Source of the DNA: Pseudomonadota bacterium
GTDB taxonomy: Bacteria; Pseudomonadota; Gammaproteobacteria; Steroidobacterales; Steroidobacteraceae
Assembly: GCA_021822385.1 (NCBI GenBank)
Contig: JAKARC010000013.1
Location: 1-57,917 of the forward strand
Direction of reading: 5' to 3'
Length of the DNA: 57,917 nt
Part shown: positions 29,301 to 39,151 of the stretch, piece by piece
Numbering within the stretch: position 1 is the first letter of the stretch
Layout of the letters: each line of letters begins with the position of its first letter
Translations under genes and position numbers: made by a program
Notes under the pieces: model-generated
What the model saw: the letters and a program-made list of their open reading frames with translations, nothing else
The model's database searches: none
Told to the model about the DNA's origin: nothing

Positions 29301-29861
29301 CCCGCGCCCGGGGCGCACGGGCGTGGCCGGACGGTCACGGTGGCCGGACTGATCGATGCGGTGCGCAAGCGCGGCACGCGCGTGCTCGTGACGCTCGATG
29401 ACCCGAGCGGCCGCATCGAGGCGAGTTTATTCGAGGAGCAGTATCAAACCTACCGGGAACTGCTCGTGAAGGATGCTTTGGTGCTCGCCGAAGGGCAGTT
29501 GCGGTTTGACGAATTTGCCGACGAGTGGCGGTTGCAGGTGCGCCGTCTGCGCGATCTCAGCCAGGTGCGTGAGCAGCACGCCCGACGCATCGTGCTGCGT
29601 TGGCTGACCGCGGCCGATGGCGCAATGCTGCAGGAGAAGCTGGCGCAATTGCTCGAGCGCTTCCGCCCCGGACCGTGTCCGGTCGTCATCGAGTACAGTG
29701 GTGCGCAGGCCCGCGGTCTGCTCGCGCTCGCGCCGCAGTGGAACGTGCAGCCGAGCACGGAGCTGATCGCGGCGCTCGAGGCGCTGTTCGGGCCCGCCGG
29801 GGTGAAGATCCTCTACGCCGCGGCGGCCGACGGTCCGCAGCGCTCGGCCGACGGAGGTTGA
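26340..29861 (+). CDS. dnaE: DNA polymerase III subunit alpha
   Basis: Replicative polymerase. From the ATG at 26340 the product is 1173 aa (E. coli 1160). It has an N-terminal PHP domain (FVHLRLHTEYSLLDS, AITDQSNLF), the Pol III palm with catalytic D406 and D408 in PDFDIDF and D560 in VKFDFLGLRTL, a tandem helix-hairpin-helix region near 830-900 and an OB-fold near 1000-1075. It starts 7 nt after rnhB. In E. coli and many relatives accA follows directly; here about 1.2 kb intervenes. Confidence 0.97.
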   Translation: MAAEFVHLRLHTEYSLLDSVVRVPQLIEAVAAAGMPAVAITDQSNLFAMVKFYRCALARGVQPLIGVDLLVREAGEHQPPSRLALLCQSHQGYRNITRLVSRAYLEGQQRGVPMIAREWLTEEALTGLIGLSCAAEGDVGRALVNGREQEAQAALSRWQALLPERYYLELQRLGRAGEEGYIAAALDLAERRGVPVVATNDVRFLMREEFHAHEARVCIQEGRQLADAGRPRRYTPEQFLCTGAQMAERFADIPEALANSVEIARRCALVLDLGRPRLPAYPVPGGGDAGQYLRAQAAAGLARRLEEQARPAPAEGMPAPAAGAAYRERLAAELDVICQMGFAGYFLIVADFIRWAREHGVPVGPGRGSGAGSLVAYSLGITDLDPLRYDLLFERFLNPERVSMPDFDIDFCMEGRDRVIEYVAERYGRERVSQIITYGTMAAKAVVRDVGRVLGMSYGQVDKIAKLIPFELGITLDEALEKEPELQRLYRSEEDVHGLIDLARSLEGLTRNAGMHAGGVVIAPSVLTDFAPLYCDAEGGSLVTQFDKDDVEAAGLVKFDFLGLRTLTIIDWAVKSINTLRAANREPPLRIDKIPLDDAATYERILKKAQTVAVFQFESNGMQRLLKDAQPDRFEDLIALIALFRPGPMELIPEYVACKHGKAPQYLHPDMREVLGVTYGVFVYQEQVMQIAQRLAGYTLGGADLLRRAMGKKKPEEMARQRDVFVAGAAARGIGGPVANAIFDQMEKFAGYGFNKSHAAAYALLSYQTAYLKAHYPAQFMAAMLSADMDHTDKVVTLIRECAALGLTMLPPDVNASMYPFTAEGRAIRYGLGAIRGVGRGAAEALIAEREAHGAFASLEDLCRRLDLQKLNRRVLEALLRSGSLDTLGANRATLMERLPAAMLLGEQNLRASRAGQDDLFGLTPALSPPAAAPSGAAELPEWPEAKRLAGERETLGLYLTGHPLTAFAAGLDHLVSHRIGDLTRDRPAPGAHGRGRTVTVAGLIDAVRKRGTRVLVTLDDPSGRIEASLFEEQYQTYRELLVKDALVLAEGQLRFDEFADEWRLQVRRLRDLSQVREQHARRIVLRWLTAADGAMLQEKLAQLLERFRPGPCPVVIEYSGAQARGLLALAPQWNVQPSTELIAALEALFGPAGVKILYAAAADGPQRSADGG

Positions 29862-30162
29862 CGGTCTGATGGCCTGCGGGCGCGCATGAGAGAATCGCGC
29901 CGGCGATCAGCGCAGGACCCGGGCCGGTGCATCGTCTCCTGCCGGCGAGGATGTGTCAGTGGCGATGCGGGAGGAGGCTGGCGTTGTCACGAGGCCCCCC
30001 TGCGGGCAGTCCGCCCGTTCCCCGATGCGGAGGGTTCGATGCAGAGGATTACAACTGTCTGCGGCGCGCGCGCCCGGGCCCCGGGCGAACGCGGACACGC
30101 ACGCGAGTGTGCTCGCCCCTGCGCCGGGACTCTCAACGTGCGCAGGCCGGGTCCGCGGCTGC
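29862..30162. other. Spacer after dnaE, no recognised gene; repeats and hairpins
   Basis: No frame looks coding by composition or similarity. Three related copies of CGATGC(G/A)G..AGG occur on the plus strand at 29963-29975, 30023-30034 and 30037-30048, the last two in tandem. GCATCG (29929-29934) can pair with CGATGC (29963-29968). A near-perfect GC palindrome sits at 30071-30087. On the minus strand a CAGGAGAC word lies about 30 nt downstream of CCACTG, reminiscent of cobalamin riboswitch elements, but with no suitable gene after it. Confidence 0.35.
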
Positions 30163-30672
30163 TCAGATCTCGGCGCTGCGATCGTGGATCTCGAGCGTGA
30201 TCTGCCAGCCCTCGAAACTCATGAGCATGCGACCGAACTCGGCCCAGGGGATCTCTCGCCCGTCAATCACGAGCAGCGGAACCGAATCGTCCTCGTACGC
30301 GTCCCGCTCGATGCGGCCGCGAGCCACGCGGTCGGCGATGTGCAGCCGGCCCGTGTCGATGGTGAGGTGGCGCAGGGCGAGGCCGCGGCGCATGCGCCCG
30401 ATGAGGCGGGCCATCAGGGCGAACAGATCGGTCTCGGCCGCATCGAGAATCTGAAATTCATAGTCTCTTGGTTCGCCGTCCTTCAGCTCGAAGGCATTGA
30501 TCGCCACCCGATCGCCGAGCAGATGCACCCGGAAGTGGAACCCGTGGGCCGCGCCGGCGCCGTCGCGCATCGTGAGCGGTTCGAACTGGACATGTTGGAA
30601 GTCGAGCCTGCCACGCGCGGCGATCTTCTCGTTGAAGCAGCGGCTGCAGAGCAGCCGGTAGCCTGTCTCCAT
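30163..30672 (-). CDS. Conserved hypothetical protein, zinc-ribbon-like, 5' end probably disrupted
   Basis: Function unknown. The 169-aa frame from the ATG at 30672 begins METGYRLLCSRCFN, so only the second CxxC of a likely CxxC-x21-CxxC zinc site is inside it. The first (ERCHTCRQE) is encoded in the same frame just upstream of this ATG, which also lacks a ribosome site. The rest is mixed alpha/beta, ending VPLLVIDGREIPWAEFGRM and FEGWQITLEI. I recall similar proteins of unknown function in environmental Proteobacteria, with the upstream CxxC part included. It stands alone on the minus strand between dnaE and accA, where most relatives have no gene. Confidence 0.7.
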   Translation of the reverse strand: METGYRLLCSRCFNEKIAARGRLDFQHVQFEPLTMRDGAGAAHGFHFRVHLLGDRVAINAFELKDGEPRDYEFQILDAAETDLFALMARLIGRMRRGLALRHLTIDTGRLHIADRVARGRIERDAYEDDSVPLLVIDGREIPWAEFGRMLMSFEGWQITLEIHDRSAEI

Positions 30673-30790
30673 CGAGCCGTAGTTGACACTATCGCAGGCC
30701 GCGATCTCCTGCCGGCAGGTGTGGCAGCGCTCCGGTGCGCTGTGCTCGGGGGTCGCGCTGGGGTCAACGGGGGGGTGATTTCGCAGGCAT
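30673..30790 (-). other. Frame-disrupted 5' part of the zinc-ribbon gene (G7 tract)
   Basis: An ATG at 30790 opens MPAKSPPR and hits a stop after 8 codons. If the run of seven C on the minus strand (30769-30775) had six, the same ATG would read MPAKSPPVDPSATPEHSAPE and continue through the first CxxC into the downstream frame, giving a 208-aa protein. In the open downstream frame itself no ATG, GTG or TTG exists between the preceding stop and 30672. Confidence 0.6.
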
Positions 30791-31067
30791 GGAGGGTCTC
30801 TTGTGATCGGCGATCGGCAGATGCGGCAATGTTGCAGTGTGCCCGGCCAGGGGTCGGCAGGCAGCCGAGTGCCGGCCTAAGGCACTGCTCAGCGGCACTG
30901 ATCAGCAGGGCCCCGCGCGTGCCCGGCGAGGCGCGGCCCGCGGGGCCACCGCCCGTGCCATCGTCCCGTCATGGGATCCGGCGGCGGGCCTCTGTCGCGC
31001 GCGGCTTGCACCCCGGCGGTCCGGCCCGTACGCTCGCGCCCACCGATAGCATCCCGTGGGACAGCGC
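30791..31067. promoter_or_regulatory. Divergent intergenic region with possible accA promoter
   Basis: This gap separates the minus-strand zinc-ribbon gene from accA. TTGCAC (31006-31011), a 17-nt spacer and TACGCT (31029-31034) could drive accA with a leader of about 27 nt, though the -10 match is only partial. Nothing else is recognised. Confidence 0.35.
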
Positions 31068-32033
31068 ATGGCCGTCGCCTTTCTCGATTTCGAACAGCCT
31101 ATTGCCGAGCTCGAAGCGAAGATCGAGGAGCTCAAACACGTCACCTGCGACCCGGAAGTCAACATCCAGGAGGAGATCACCCGGCTGCAGGCCAAGAGCC
31201 GCCAGCTCACCACGTCGATCTTCGCAAATCTCACCCCGTGGCAGGTAACCCAGCTCGCCCGTCATCCGCAGCGGCCGTACACGCTCGATTACATCGCGGC
31301 GATCTGCACTGAGTTCAATGAGCTGCACGGTGATCGCATGTATGCCGATGATGCCGCCATCGTCGGTGGCCTGGCCCGCATCGACGGGCGTCCGATCCTG
31401 ATCATCGGACATCAAAAGGGACGTGACACCAAGGAGCGGGTGCGCCGCAATTACGGCATGCCCCGTCCGGAAGGCTATCGCAAGGCGCTGCGGTTGATGC
31501 ACCTCGCCGAACGGTTCGGGCTGCCGCTCGTGACGCTGATCGACACCCAGGGGGCGTATCCGGGTGTCGGTGCCGAGGAGCGCGGCCAGAGCGAAGCGAT
31601 CGCGCGCAATCTGCTCGAGATGTCGCAGCTCGATGTACCGATCGTGACGGTGGTCACCGGTGAGGGGGGCTCGGGCGGAGCGCTTGCCATCGGGGTGTGC
31701 GACCGACTGTTGATGCTGCAGTACAGCACGTACTCGGTCATCTCGCCGGAGGGCTGTGCCTCGATCCTGTGGAAGAGCCAGGACAAGCGCGAAGTGGCCG
31801 CCGAAGCGCTGAACATGACCGCCGAGCAGCTCAAGCGCCTGCAATTGGTCGACGAGGTCATCGAGGAGCCCCTGGGCGGCGCGCACCGCAATCCGGTCGC
31901 GACGGCCGCGGCACTGAAGAGCGCCGTGCTGCGCCACCTGGATGCGCTCGAGGCGATGCCGCGCGAGGCGCTGCGCAGCGCCCGCGATGCGCGTATCGCC
32001 GGCTTTGGCGTGTACGGTGAGTCATCGCCGTGA
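31068..32033 (+). CDS. accA: Acetyl-CoA carboxylase carboxyltransferase subunit alpha
   Basis: Transfers CO2 from carboxybiotin to acetyl-CoA with AccD, the first step of fatty acid synthesis. The 321-aa product (E. coli 319) opens [18 protein letters not shown] and carries [49 protein letters not shown] and [14 protein letters not shown]. The ATG at 31068 fits the family; a GTG 12 nt upstream adds three residues to no benefit. Confidence 0.98.
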   Translation: MAVAFLDFEQPIAELEAKIEELKHVTCDPEVNIQEEITRLQAKSRQLTTSIFANLTPWQVTQLARHPQRPYTLDYIAAICTEFNELHGDRMYADDAAIVGGLARIDGRPILIIGHQKGRDTKERVRRNYGMPRPEGYRKALRLMHLAERFGLPLVTLIDTQGAYPGVGAEERGQSEAIARNLLEMSQLDVPIVTVVTGEGGSGGALAIGVCDRLLMLQYSTYSVISPEGCASILWKSQDKREVAAEALNMTAEQLKRLQLVDEVIEEPLGGAHRNPVATAAALKSAVLRHLDALEAMPREALRSARDARIAGFGVYGESSP

Positions 32034-32052
32034 GCTCGGCGGACCGGCGGCG

Positions 32053-33432
32053 GTGAGTGCGTCGCGGCGGCGCCCGTCCTTCGACAGCGCAGCGCTGCAC
32101 GAGCGGCTGGCGCAGCTGATACCCGATCTGGCTGAGCGATCGCTGTGGGTCGCGTTGAGCGGCGGAGTGGACTCGACCGCGCTGTTGGCGGCACTTGCGG
32201 CCGCACGGAGCGGGGTCGGGTCATTGCGCGCCGTGCATGTCGATCACGGTCTGAATCCGCAATCGCGGGCGTGGAGCCGGTCATGCCGTCGCCTGGCGCA
32301 CCGGTTGCAGGTGCCACTGCGCGTGGTACGGGTCGAGGTGGACGGCGGGCGCGGCGAGTCCGTGGAACAGGCGGCCCGCGTTGCCCGCTATCGCGCGCTC
32401 GGAGCGCTTTTGCGGCCCGGGGAGGTGCTGCTCACCGCACACACGCAGGACGATCAGCTCGAGACGGTGCTGTTGCAGCTGTTCCGCGGTTGCGGACTGC
32501 CGGGTCTTGCGGCGATGCCGGCGCTGGCGGCGTTCGGGTCGAGCTGGCTCGCGCGGCCGCTGCTCGGCTTCACCCGCGCACAGCTCGAGTGCTGGCTGGC
32601 ACACGAGCGCCTGCCGGTGCTCACCGATCCGAGCAATGCCGACACACGTTTCGATCGCAATTACCTGCGCTTGCAGGTGTTGCCGGCGGTGCGCGCGCGC
32701 TGGAGCTCGGTCGGCGCGGCGGTCGCGCGCACGGCGCGCCATGCGGCCGAAGGCCAGGGGTTGCTCGAGGTGCTGGGGCGCGCCGATGTCGAACGCGCCA
32801 GCGACGGGGCGATGTTGTCGGTCCGGGCGCTGCGCGCGTTGGACCTGCCGCGGCGGCGTAACGCGCTACGCTACTGGATTGCCGCCAGAGGGTACACGCT
32901 GCCCGATGCCCGCCGGCTCGAGCAGATTGCCGGCCCCATGATTGCGGCCCGGCCCGATGCCCATCCGCTGCTCGTGTGGGGCTCGGCACGTCTGGAGCGT
33001 CACGGCGAGCGACTGATGCTACGGCCGGCGCACCCCGCTGCGGCTCCGTTTGAGTCCCCGGCGCCGATCGCTTGGGATCTCGATGTGTCGCGGCGCCTCG
33101 AGCTGCCGCACGGGTGCGGTGCGCTCGAGCTGCGTCCCGATGCACATGGCCCGCTCGATCTCGATGCGCTCGGTTCGCGCCTTCGGGTCGAGTGGCCACG
33201 GGGCGGTGAGCGTCTGCGGGTGCACCCGGGCGGTGTGCGGCGGGCGCTGAAGCGGTTGCTGCAGGAGGCGCGCGTGCCGCCGGCCGAGCGCGCGCGCGTA
33301 CCGCTGCTGTTTCGCGACAGTGTGCTCATCGCCGCCGGCGATCTGTGGATCGATGCCGGCGCCCGCGCACACAGCGACGCGCGCCGGCGGGGCCGACTGA
33401 TCTGGCAGAAGGCGCCCCATGCGGGATCCTGA
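32053..33432 (+). CDS. tilS: tRNA(Ile)-lysidine synthase
   Basis: Converts C34 of the CAU-anticodon tRNA-Ile to lysidine using ATP and lysine, switching both charging and decoding. The product is 459 aa from GTG 32053 (E. coli 432). The PP-loop SGGVDS is at 36-41, followed by HVDHGLNPQSRAW, ARVARYRAL, LTAHTQDDQLETVLLQLFRG and RNYLRLQVLP; the C-terminal TilS domain has the GGERL and LLQEARVP segments. A GTG at 32017 is an alternative start overlapping accA. dnaE-accA-tilS-pyrG is a familiar order. Confidence 0.94.
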   Translation: MSASRRRPSFDSAALHERLAQLIPDLAERSLWVALSGGVDSTALLAALAAARSGVGSLRAVHVDHGLNPQSRAWSRSCRRLAHRLQVPLRVVRVEVDGGRGESVEQAARVARYRALGALLRPGEVLLTAHTQDDQLETVLLQLFRGCGLPGLAAMPALAAFGSSWLARPLLGFTRAQLECWLAHERLPVLTDPSNADTRFDRNYLRLQVLPAVRARWSSVGAAVARTARHAAEGQGLLEVLGRADVERASDGAMLSVRALRALDLPRRRNALRYWIAARGYTLPDARRLEQIAGPMIAARPDAHPLLVWGSARLERHGERLMLRPAHPAAAPFESPAPIAWDLDVSRRLELPHGCGALELRPDAHGPLDLDALGSRLRVEWPRGGERLRVHPGGVRRALKRLLQEARVPPAERARVPLLFRDSVLIAAGDLWIDAGARAHSDARRRGRLIWQKAPHAGS

Positions 33433-33440
33433 TGTGCTAA

Positions 33441-35168
<1,728 letters not shown>

Positions 35169-35176
35169 GTCGGCCC

Positions 35177-36025
35177 GTGCAGCTCGCCGGCGCGACCATT
35201 GGACTCGATCGGCCCCTGCTCATCATTGCAGGCCCTTGCGTTATCGAGAGCGAGACCCTGACGCAGGAGGTGGCCGGGCGGCTGCAGGCCATCACCACGG
35301 CGCTCGGCCTGCCGTTCGTGTTCAAGTGCTCCTTCGACAAGGCCAATCGCTCCTCGCAGCAAAGCTACCGCGGTCCGGGGCTCGAGCAGGGCTTGAAGGT
35401 GCTGGAAGGGGTGCGGCGGATTTTCAAGGTGCCGGTGCTCACGGATGTGCACGAGGACACCCCGCTCGCGGAAGTCGCCGCTGTGGTCGATGTGTTGCAG
35501 ACGCCGGCATTCCTCTGCCGGCAGACGAATTTCATCCGTGCCGTGGCCGCTTGCGGCAAGCCGGTCAACATCAAGAAGGGTCAATTCCTCTCGCCGTGGG
35601 AGATGCGCAACGTCGTCGCGAAGGCCCGCTCGACCGGCAACGACGCCCTCATGGTGTGCGAGCGGGGCTTCTCCTTCGGTTACAACAACCTCGTGGCGGA
35701 CATGCGCTCGCTGGCGGTGATGCGCGAGTGTGGCTGTCCGGTCATCTTCGACGCCACCCACTCGGTGCAGCTGCCCGGTGGGCGCGGCGGCAGTTCGGGC
35801 GGACAGCGCGAATTCGTGCCGGTGCTCGCCCGCGCCGCGGTGGCCGCCGGGGTGGCCGGGGTGTTCATGGAAACGCATCCCGACCCGGACCACGCGCTCT
35901 CGGACGGACCGAACGCCTGGCCGCTCGAGCGCATGGAGGTGCTGCTGCGCACGCTGCAGGCCGTGGATGCCGCGGTCAAGGCGCGGCCCTTCGAGGAAGC
36001 GCTGTTGCCGGCCGCGAACGCATGA
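35177..36025 (+). CDS. kdsA: 3-deoxy-8-phosphooctulonate synthase
   Basis: Condenses PEP with arabinose 5-phosphate to KDO 8-phosphate for the LPS inner core. The 282-aa product (E. coli 284) has [37 protein letters not shown] and [12 protein letters not shown]. It starts at GTG 35177, 8 nt after pyrG. The enolase gene that follows kdsA in Pseudomonas and Xanthomonas is missing here. Confidence 0.97.
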   Translation: MQLAGATIGLDRPLLIIAGPCVIESETLTQEVAGRLQAITTALGLPFVFKCSFDKANRSSQQSYRGPGLEQGLKVLEGVRRIFKVPVLTDVHEDTPLAEVAAVVDVLQTPAFLCRQTNFIRAVAACGKPVNIKKGQFLSPWEMRNVVAKARSTGNDALMVCERGFSFGYNNLVADMRSLAVMRECGCPVIFDATHSVQLPGGRGGSSGGQREFVPVLARAAVAAGVAGVFMETHPDPDHALSDGPNAWPLERMEVLLRTLQAVDAAVKARPFEEALLPAANA

Positions 36026-36077
36026 TTTGCGCCGCCGGCGCCCGGCCCGTAAGCTCTGGCGCGAGAGTCGTGCACGC

Positions 36078-36377
36078 ATGAAGCTACTTGCCGCCGCCCT
36101 ATTCGCCGCGCTGCTGCTGTTGCAGGGCCGCATCTGGCTCTCGAGTCAGGGGGTGCGCTCGGTGTACCGGCTCGAACGGGCGGTCGCCATGCAGGCGAAA
36201 CTCGATCGGCGCCTGCAGCGGCGCAACGCCCGTCTGGCCGCCGAGGTGGCCGACCTCGAGTCCGGGACCGGTGCCATCGAGGAGCGGGCCCGCAGTGAAC
36301 TCGGCATGATCGGCCCGCACGAAACGTTCTACATGGTGGTCGAGCCGCCGCACTTCCCGCTGCGGACGGGGCACTGA
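36078..36377 (+). CDS. ftsB: Cell division protein FtsB
   Basis: Bitopic divisome protein that forms a complex with FtsL and FtsQ to activate septal peptidoglycan synthesis. The 99-aa product (E. coli 103) has a transmembrane segment at about 2-18, then a heptad-rich helix (about 30-65) and the conserved ERARSELGMIGPHETFY end. The ATG at 36078 is chosen because it places the membrane segment at the N-terminus. It sits 4 nt before ispD, its normal neighbour. Confidence 0.94.
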   Translation: MKLLAAALFAALLLLQGRIWLSSQGVRSVYRLERAVAMQAKLDRRLQRRNARLAAEVADLESGTGAIEERARSELGMIGPHETFYMVVEPPHFPLRTGH

Positions 36378-36381
36378 ATTC

Positions 36382-37062
36382 ATGCGCTACTGGGTGGTGA
36401 TGCCGGCCGCCGGGATCGGTCGGCGCTTTGGTGCCGAACGGCCCAAGCAGTACGCCGCGCTCTGCGGCCGCACCGTGATCGAATGGGCGCTCGCGCCATT
36501 CCTGGCCGATCGACGCTGCGCCGGGGTGATGGTGGCGCTTGCGGCGCAGGATCCATACTGGGGTGCCGTGGCGCCGGCTGGCGTGCAGACGACGCTCGGC
36601 GGTGCCGAGCGCAGCCATTCGGTGCGCAATGCGCTCACCGCGCTCGCGGGGCAAGCCGAGGCGACCGCGTGGGTGCTGGTGCACGATGCGGCGCGGCCGT
36701 GTCTTGCGGCGGCGGAACTCGACCGGATGATCGAGACGCTTGCGGAGCATCCGCTCGGAGGGCTGCTCGCCACGCCGGCCGCCGATACGCTCAAGCGCGC
36801 CGATGCGGCCGGCTGCATCGAGCACACCATCGATCGCACCGGTCTGTGGCGTGCGCTTACCCCGCAGATGTTCCGCTACGGGATGCTCTGCGCGGCGCTC
36901 GATCGGGCGCATGCGGCCGGCCGCACGCCCACCGACGAGGCACAGGCGATCGAATGGTGCGGCGAGCGACCGCAGCTCGTGGCGGGCTCGGCCGCGAATC
37001 TTAAAATCACGAGCGCGGCGGATCTGACGCTGGCCGCGGCAGTGCTGGAGCGCAACGCATGA
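36382..37062 (+). CDS. ispD: 2-C-methyl-D-erythritol 4-phosphate cytidylyltransferase
   Basis: Third MEP-pathway step, making CDP-ME. The 226-aa product (E. coli 236) has the nucleotide-binding [40 protein letters not shown] and [11 protein letters not shown]. The 3' end overlaps ispF by 4 nt, so the two enzymes are made in step. Confidence 0.97.
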   Translation: MRYWVVMPAAGIGRRFGAERPKQYAALCGRTVIEWALAPFLADRRCAGVMVALAAQDPYWGAVAPAGVQTTLGGAERSHSVRNALTALAGQAEATAWVLVHDAARPCLAAAELDRMIETLAEHPLGGLLATPAADTLKRADAAGCIEHTIDRTGLWRALTPQMFRYGMLCAALDRAHAAGRTPTDEAQAIEWCGERPQLVAGSAANLKITSAADLTLAAAVLERNA

Positions 37063-37535
37063 GAATCGGTTCCGGGTTCGATGTGCATGCCTTTGGTCCG
37101 GGCGAGCATGTGATGCTCGGTGGGGTGCGTGTGCCGCACAGTCACGGCGTGATCGCCCACTCCGATGGCGATGTGCTGCTGCATGCGCTCACCGACGCGC
37201 TGCTCGGGGCTGCAGGTCTGGGCGACATCGGCCAGCACTTCAAGGACACCGATCCGCGCTGGCAGGGCGCCGACAGTGCCGGGTTCGTACGCGCGGTGCT
37301 CGCGATGCTCGCCGAACGCGGTCTGCGTGTCGGCAATGCTGATGTCACATTGCTCGCGGAGCGGCCGAAGATCGGTCCGGTGCGCGCACAGATCCGGGAC
37401 CGCATCGCGCAGCTGCTCGAGGTGCTCCCGGCGGCGGTCAACGTCAAGGCCACCACGACCGAGAAGCTCGGTTTCCTTGGCCGGGGTGAGGGCCTCGCCG
37501 CCGCGGCGGTGGTGCTGCTGGTCGATGCGCAGTGA
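37059..37535 (+). CDS. ispF: 2-C-methyl-D-erythritol 2,4-cyclodiphosphate synthase
   Basis: Zinc-dependent trimer converting CDP-ME 2-phosphate to the cyclodiphosphate. The 158-aa product (E. coli 159) starts [12 protein letters not shown] with the Asp/His zinc ligands, continues [25 protein letters not shown] in two adjoining motifs, and ends with [16 protein letters not shown]. It overlaps ispD and truD. Confidence 0.98.
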   Translation: MRIGSGFDVHAFGPGEHVMLGGVRVPHSHGVIAHSDGDVLLHALTDALLGAAGLGDIGQHFKDTDPRWQGADSAGFVRAVLAMLAERGLRVGNADVTLLAERPKIGPVRAQIRDRIAQLLEVLPAAVNVKATTTEKLGFLGRGEGLAAAAVVLLVDAQ

Positions 37536-38559
37536 GCCGGCGCTCTCGCCACCGCGTGCGCTCGGTGAGCCGTTAGGCTCCGGCCGGCTGCGGGCGCTGC
37601 CGGAGGACTTCGACGTCGAGGAGCTGCTGGGCTTCGAGCCCGCCGGCGCCGGCGAGCATGTGCTGCTCCAGGTGCGCAAGCGCGAGGCCAACACCCTGTG
37701 GGTGGCACGGGCGCTCGCGCGTCTCGGGGCCTGCCGACCGCTCGATGTCGGTTACGCCGGCCTGAAGGATCGGCGTGCGGTGGCCGTGCAGTGGTTTACC
37801 GTGCCGCGCCGCGGCCGGCCGGCGGCTGAGTGGCTGGGTCGCTCCGGCGAGGGCTTCGAGGTGCTCGCCGCGCATGCCCACACCCGCAAGCTCCCCCGCG
37901 GGGCGCTCGCGGGCAACCGCTTCCGCATTCGCGTGCGGGATTTCACGCCGCAGCCCGAGGCGTTCGCGGCGCGCGTGCAGGCGATCGGCGCGCAGGGCGT
38001 GCCCAACTATTTCGGACCGCAGCGCTTCGGGCGCGACGGGGGCAATCTTGCCGATCTGCCCACCGACCCGCGCGCGCTGCGCGCGACGCAGCGCGGCTTC
38101 GCACTCTCGGCCGCGCGCAGCCTCGTATTCAATGCCGTGCTGGCCGAGCGCGTGCGCGCCGGATCCTGGGCGCAGCTGCAGCCGGGCGATCGTGCCATTC
38201 TCGATGGGGGCGGCAGTCACTTCGCGGTCGAGGCGCTGGACGAATCCTTGCGCGCGCGCGCCGAGTGCCTGCAGATTCATCCGACCGGACCGCTCTGGGG
38301 ACGTGGCGCACCGACTTCGAGCGCCGCGGTGGCCGCGCTCGAGAAACGGATCGCGGCCGGGTATGCGCGCGAATGCGCGCTCATCGAAGCGGCCGGGATG
38401 GAGCAGCAGCGGCGTAGTCTGCGCCTTGCGGTGCGGGCGCTGCGCGCCGAGCTGTCGCCCGGGGCGGCGGTCCTCGAGTTCGAGCTTGCCGGCGGGGCCT
38501 ACGCCACGGCAGTGCTGCGCGAGCTCGGCGATTTTGACGATCAGCCGAGCAGGACGTAG
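37525..38559 (+). CDS. truD: tRNA pseudouridine(13) synthase TruD
   Basis: Forms pseudouridine 13 in tRNA-Glu and some others. The 344-aa product (E. coli 349) has the substrate and catalytic region [19 protein letters not shown] with the catalytic Asp, [23 protein letters not shown] and the late [12 protein letters not shown]. The ATG at 37525 overlaps ispF by 11 nt. Its last 19 nt overlap the end of the opposite-strand Smr gene. Confidence 0.96.
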   Translation: MRSEPALSPPRALGEPLGSGRLRALPEDFDVEELLGFEPAGAGEHVLLQVRKREANTLWVARALARLGACRPLDVGYAGLKDRRAVAVQWFTVPRRGRPAAEWLGRSGEGFEVLAAHAHTRKLPRGALAGNRFRIRVRDFTPQPEAFAARVQAIGAQGVPNYFGPQRFGRDGGNLADLPTDPRALRATQRGFALSAARSLVFNAVLAERVRAGSWAQLQPGDRAILDGGGSHFAVEALDESLRARAECLQIHPTGPLWGRGAPTSSAAVAALEKRIAAGYARECALIEAAGMEQQRRSLRLAVRALRAELSPGAAVLEFELAGGAYATAVLRELGDFDDQPSRT

Positions 38560-39074
38560 AGCGCGCCGGTACCGCCGTCGACCGGGCGGGCCGAGACGTA
38601 GGCGAGCACCGGGGCGATGCGGCCGAGAACGGCCGCGACGGTGCTCTTGAGGACCGGACCGCGATGCCCCGAGCGCAATCCCTTGCCGTGCACGATGCGC
38701 ACGCAGCGCCAGTGCCGGCGCAACGCCTCGCTCAGAAATTCGCGCAGCGCCTCGCGCGCCTGGCGCACGGTGAGTCCGTGCAGGTCGATTTCCCCCTGCA
38801 CGCGATACTCGCCCCGGCGCAGTCGCCTGAGGACCGTGCTCGACACGCCGGCGCGGCGAAACACCAGCGCCTCACCGCCCTCGAGCGCAGGATCGATCGG
38901 TCCGGCGAACAGGCTCTCCTCGAGTACCGCCAGACGGTCGGCGCGGGCAAAACGCGCCGCGGGACGGGGTTTGGGCCGCTCGTACGCCGCCCGGGTCGAG
39001 CGTTCGAGCGGTTTGACGTCCCGCATCGCCTCGCGGAACAGACGCCGGTCATCCTCGGGATCCGATGCGCACAC
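38541..39074 (-). CDS. Smr-domain protein (SmrA/MutS2 C-terminal type)
   Basis: Small MutS-related domain protein, possibly a nuclease. The domain occupies about 80-177: [39 protein letters not shown]. The N-terminal part has the frequent [14 protein letters not shown] motif of this family. I chose the GTG at 39074 (177 aa) because GGAGG lies 4 nt upstream; a GTG at 39095 gives 184 aa but has no spaced ribosome site. Convergent with truD, with a 19-nt overlap of the coding ends. Confidence 0.9.
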   Translation of the reverse strand: MCASDPEDDRRLFREAMRDVKPLERSTRAAYERPKPRPAARFARADRLAVLEESLFAGPIDPALEGGEALVFRRAGVSSTVLRRLRRGEYRVQGEIDLHGLTVRQAREALREFLSEALRRHWRCVRIVHGKGLRSGHRGPVLKSTVAAVLGRIAPVLAYVSARPVDGGTGALYVLLG

Positions 39075-39095
39075 GCTACCTCCGCCGAGTTTCAC

Positions 39096-39151
39096 TCCAG
39101 TATAGTCCCGCCCGTTCCGAGGAATGTTCCTCGCCGAGGTCAGCCGCGCCC
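39096..39151. promoter_or_regulatory. Divergent Smr/surE region with overlapping -10-like boxes
   Basis: TATAGT on the plus strand (39101-39106) and TATACT on the minus strand (39099-39104) share four positions. Either could be a -10 element, but neither has a good -35 box. Confidence 0.35.
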
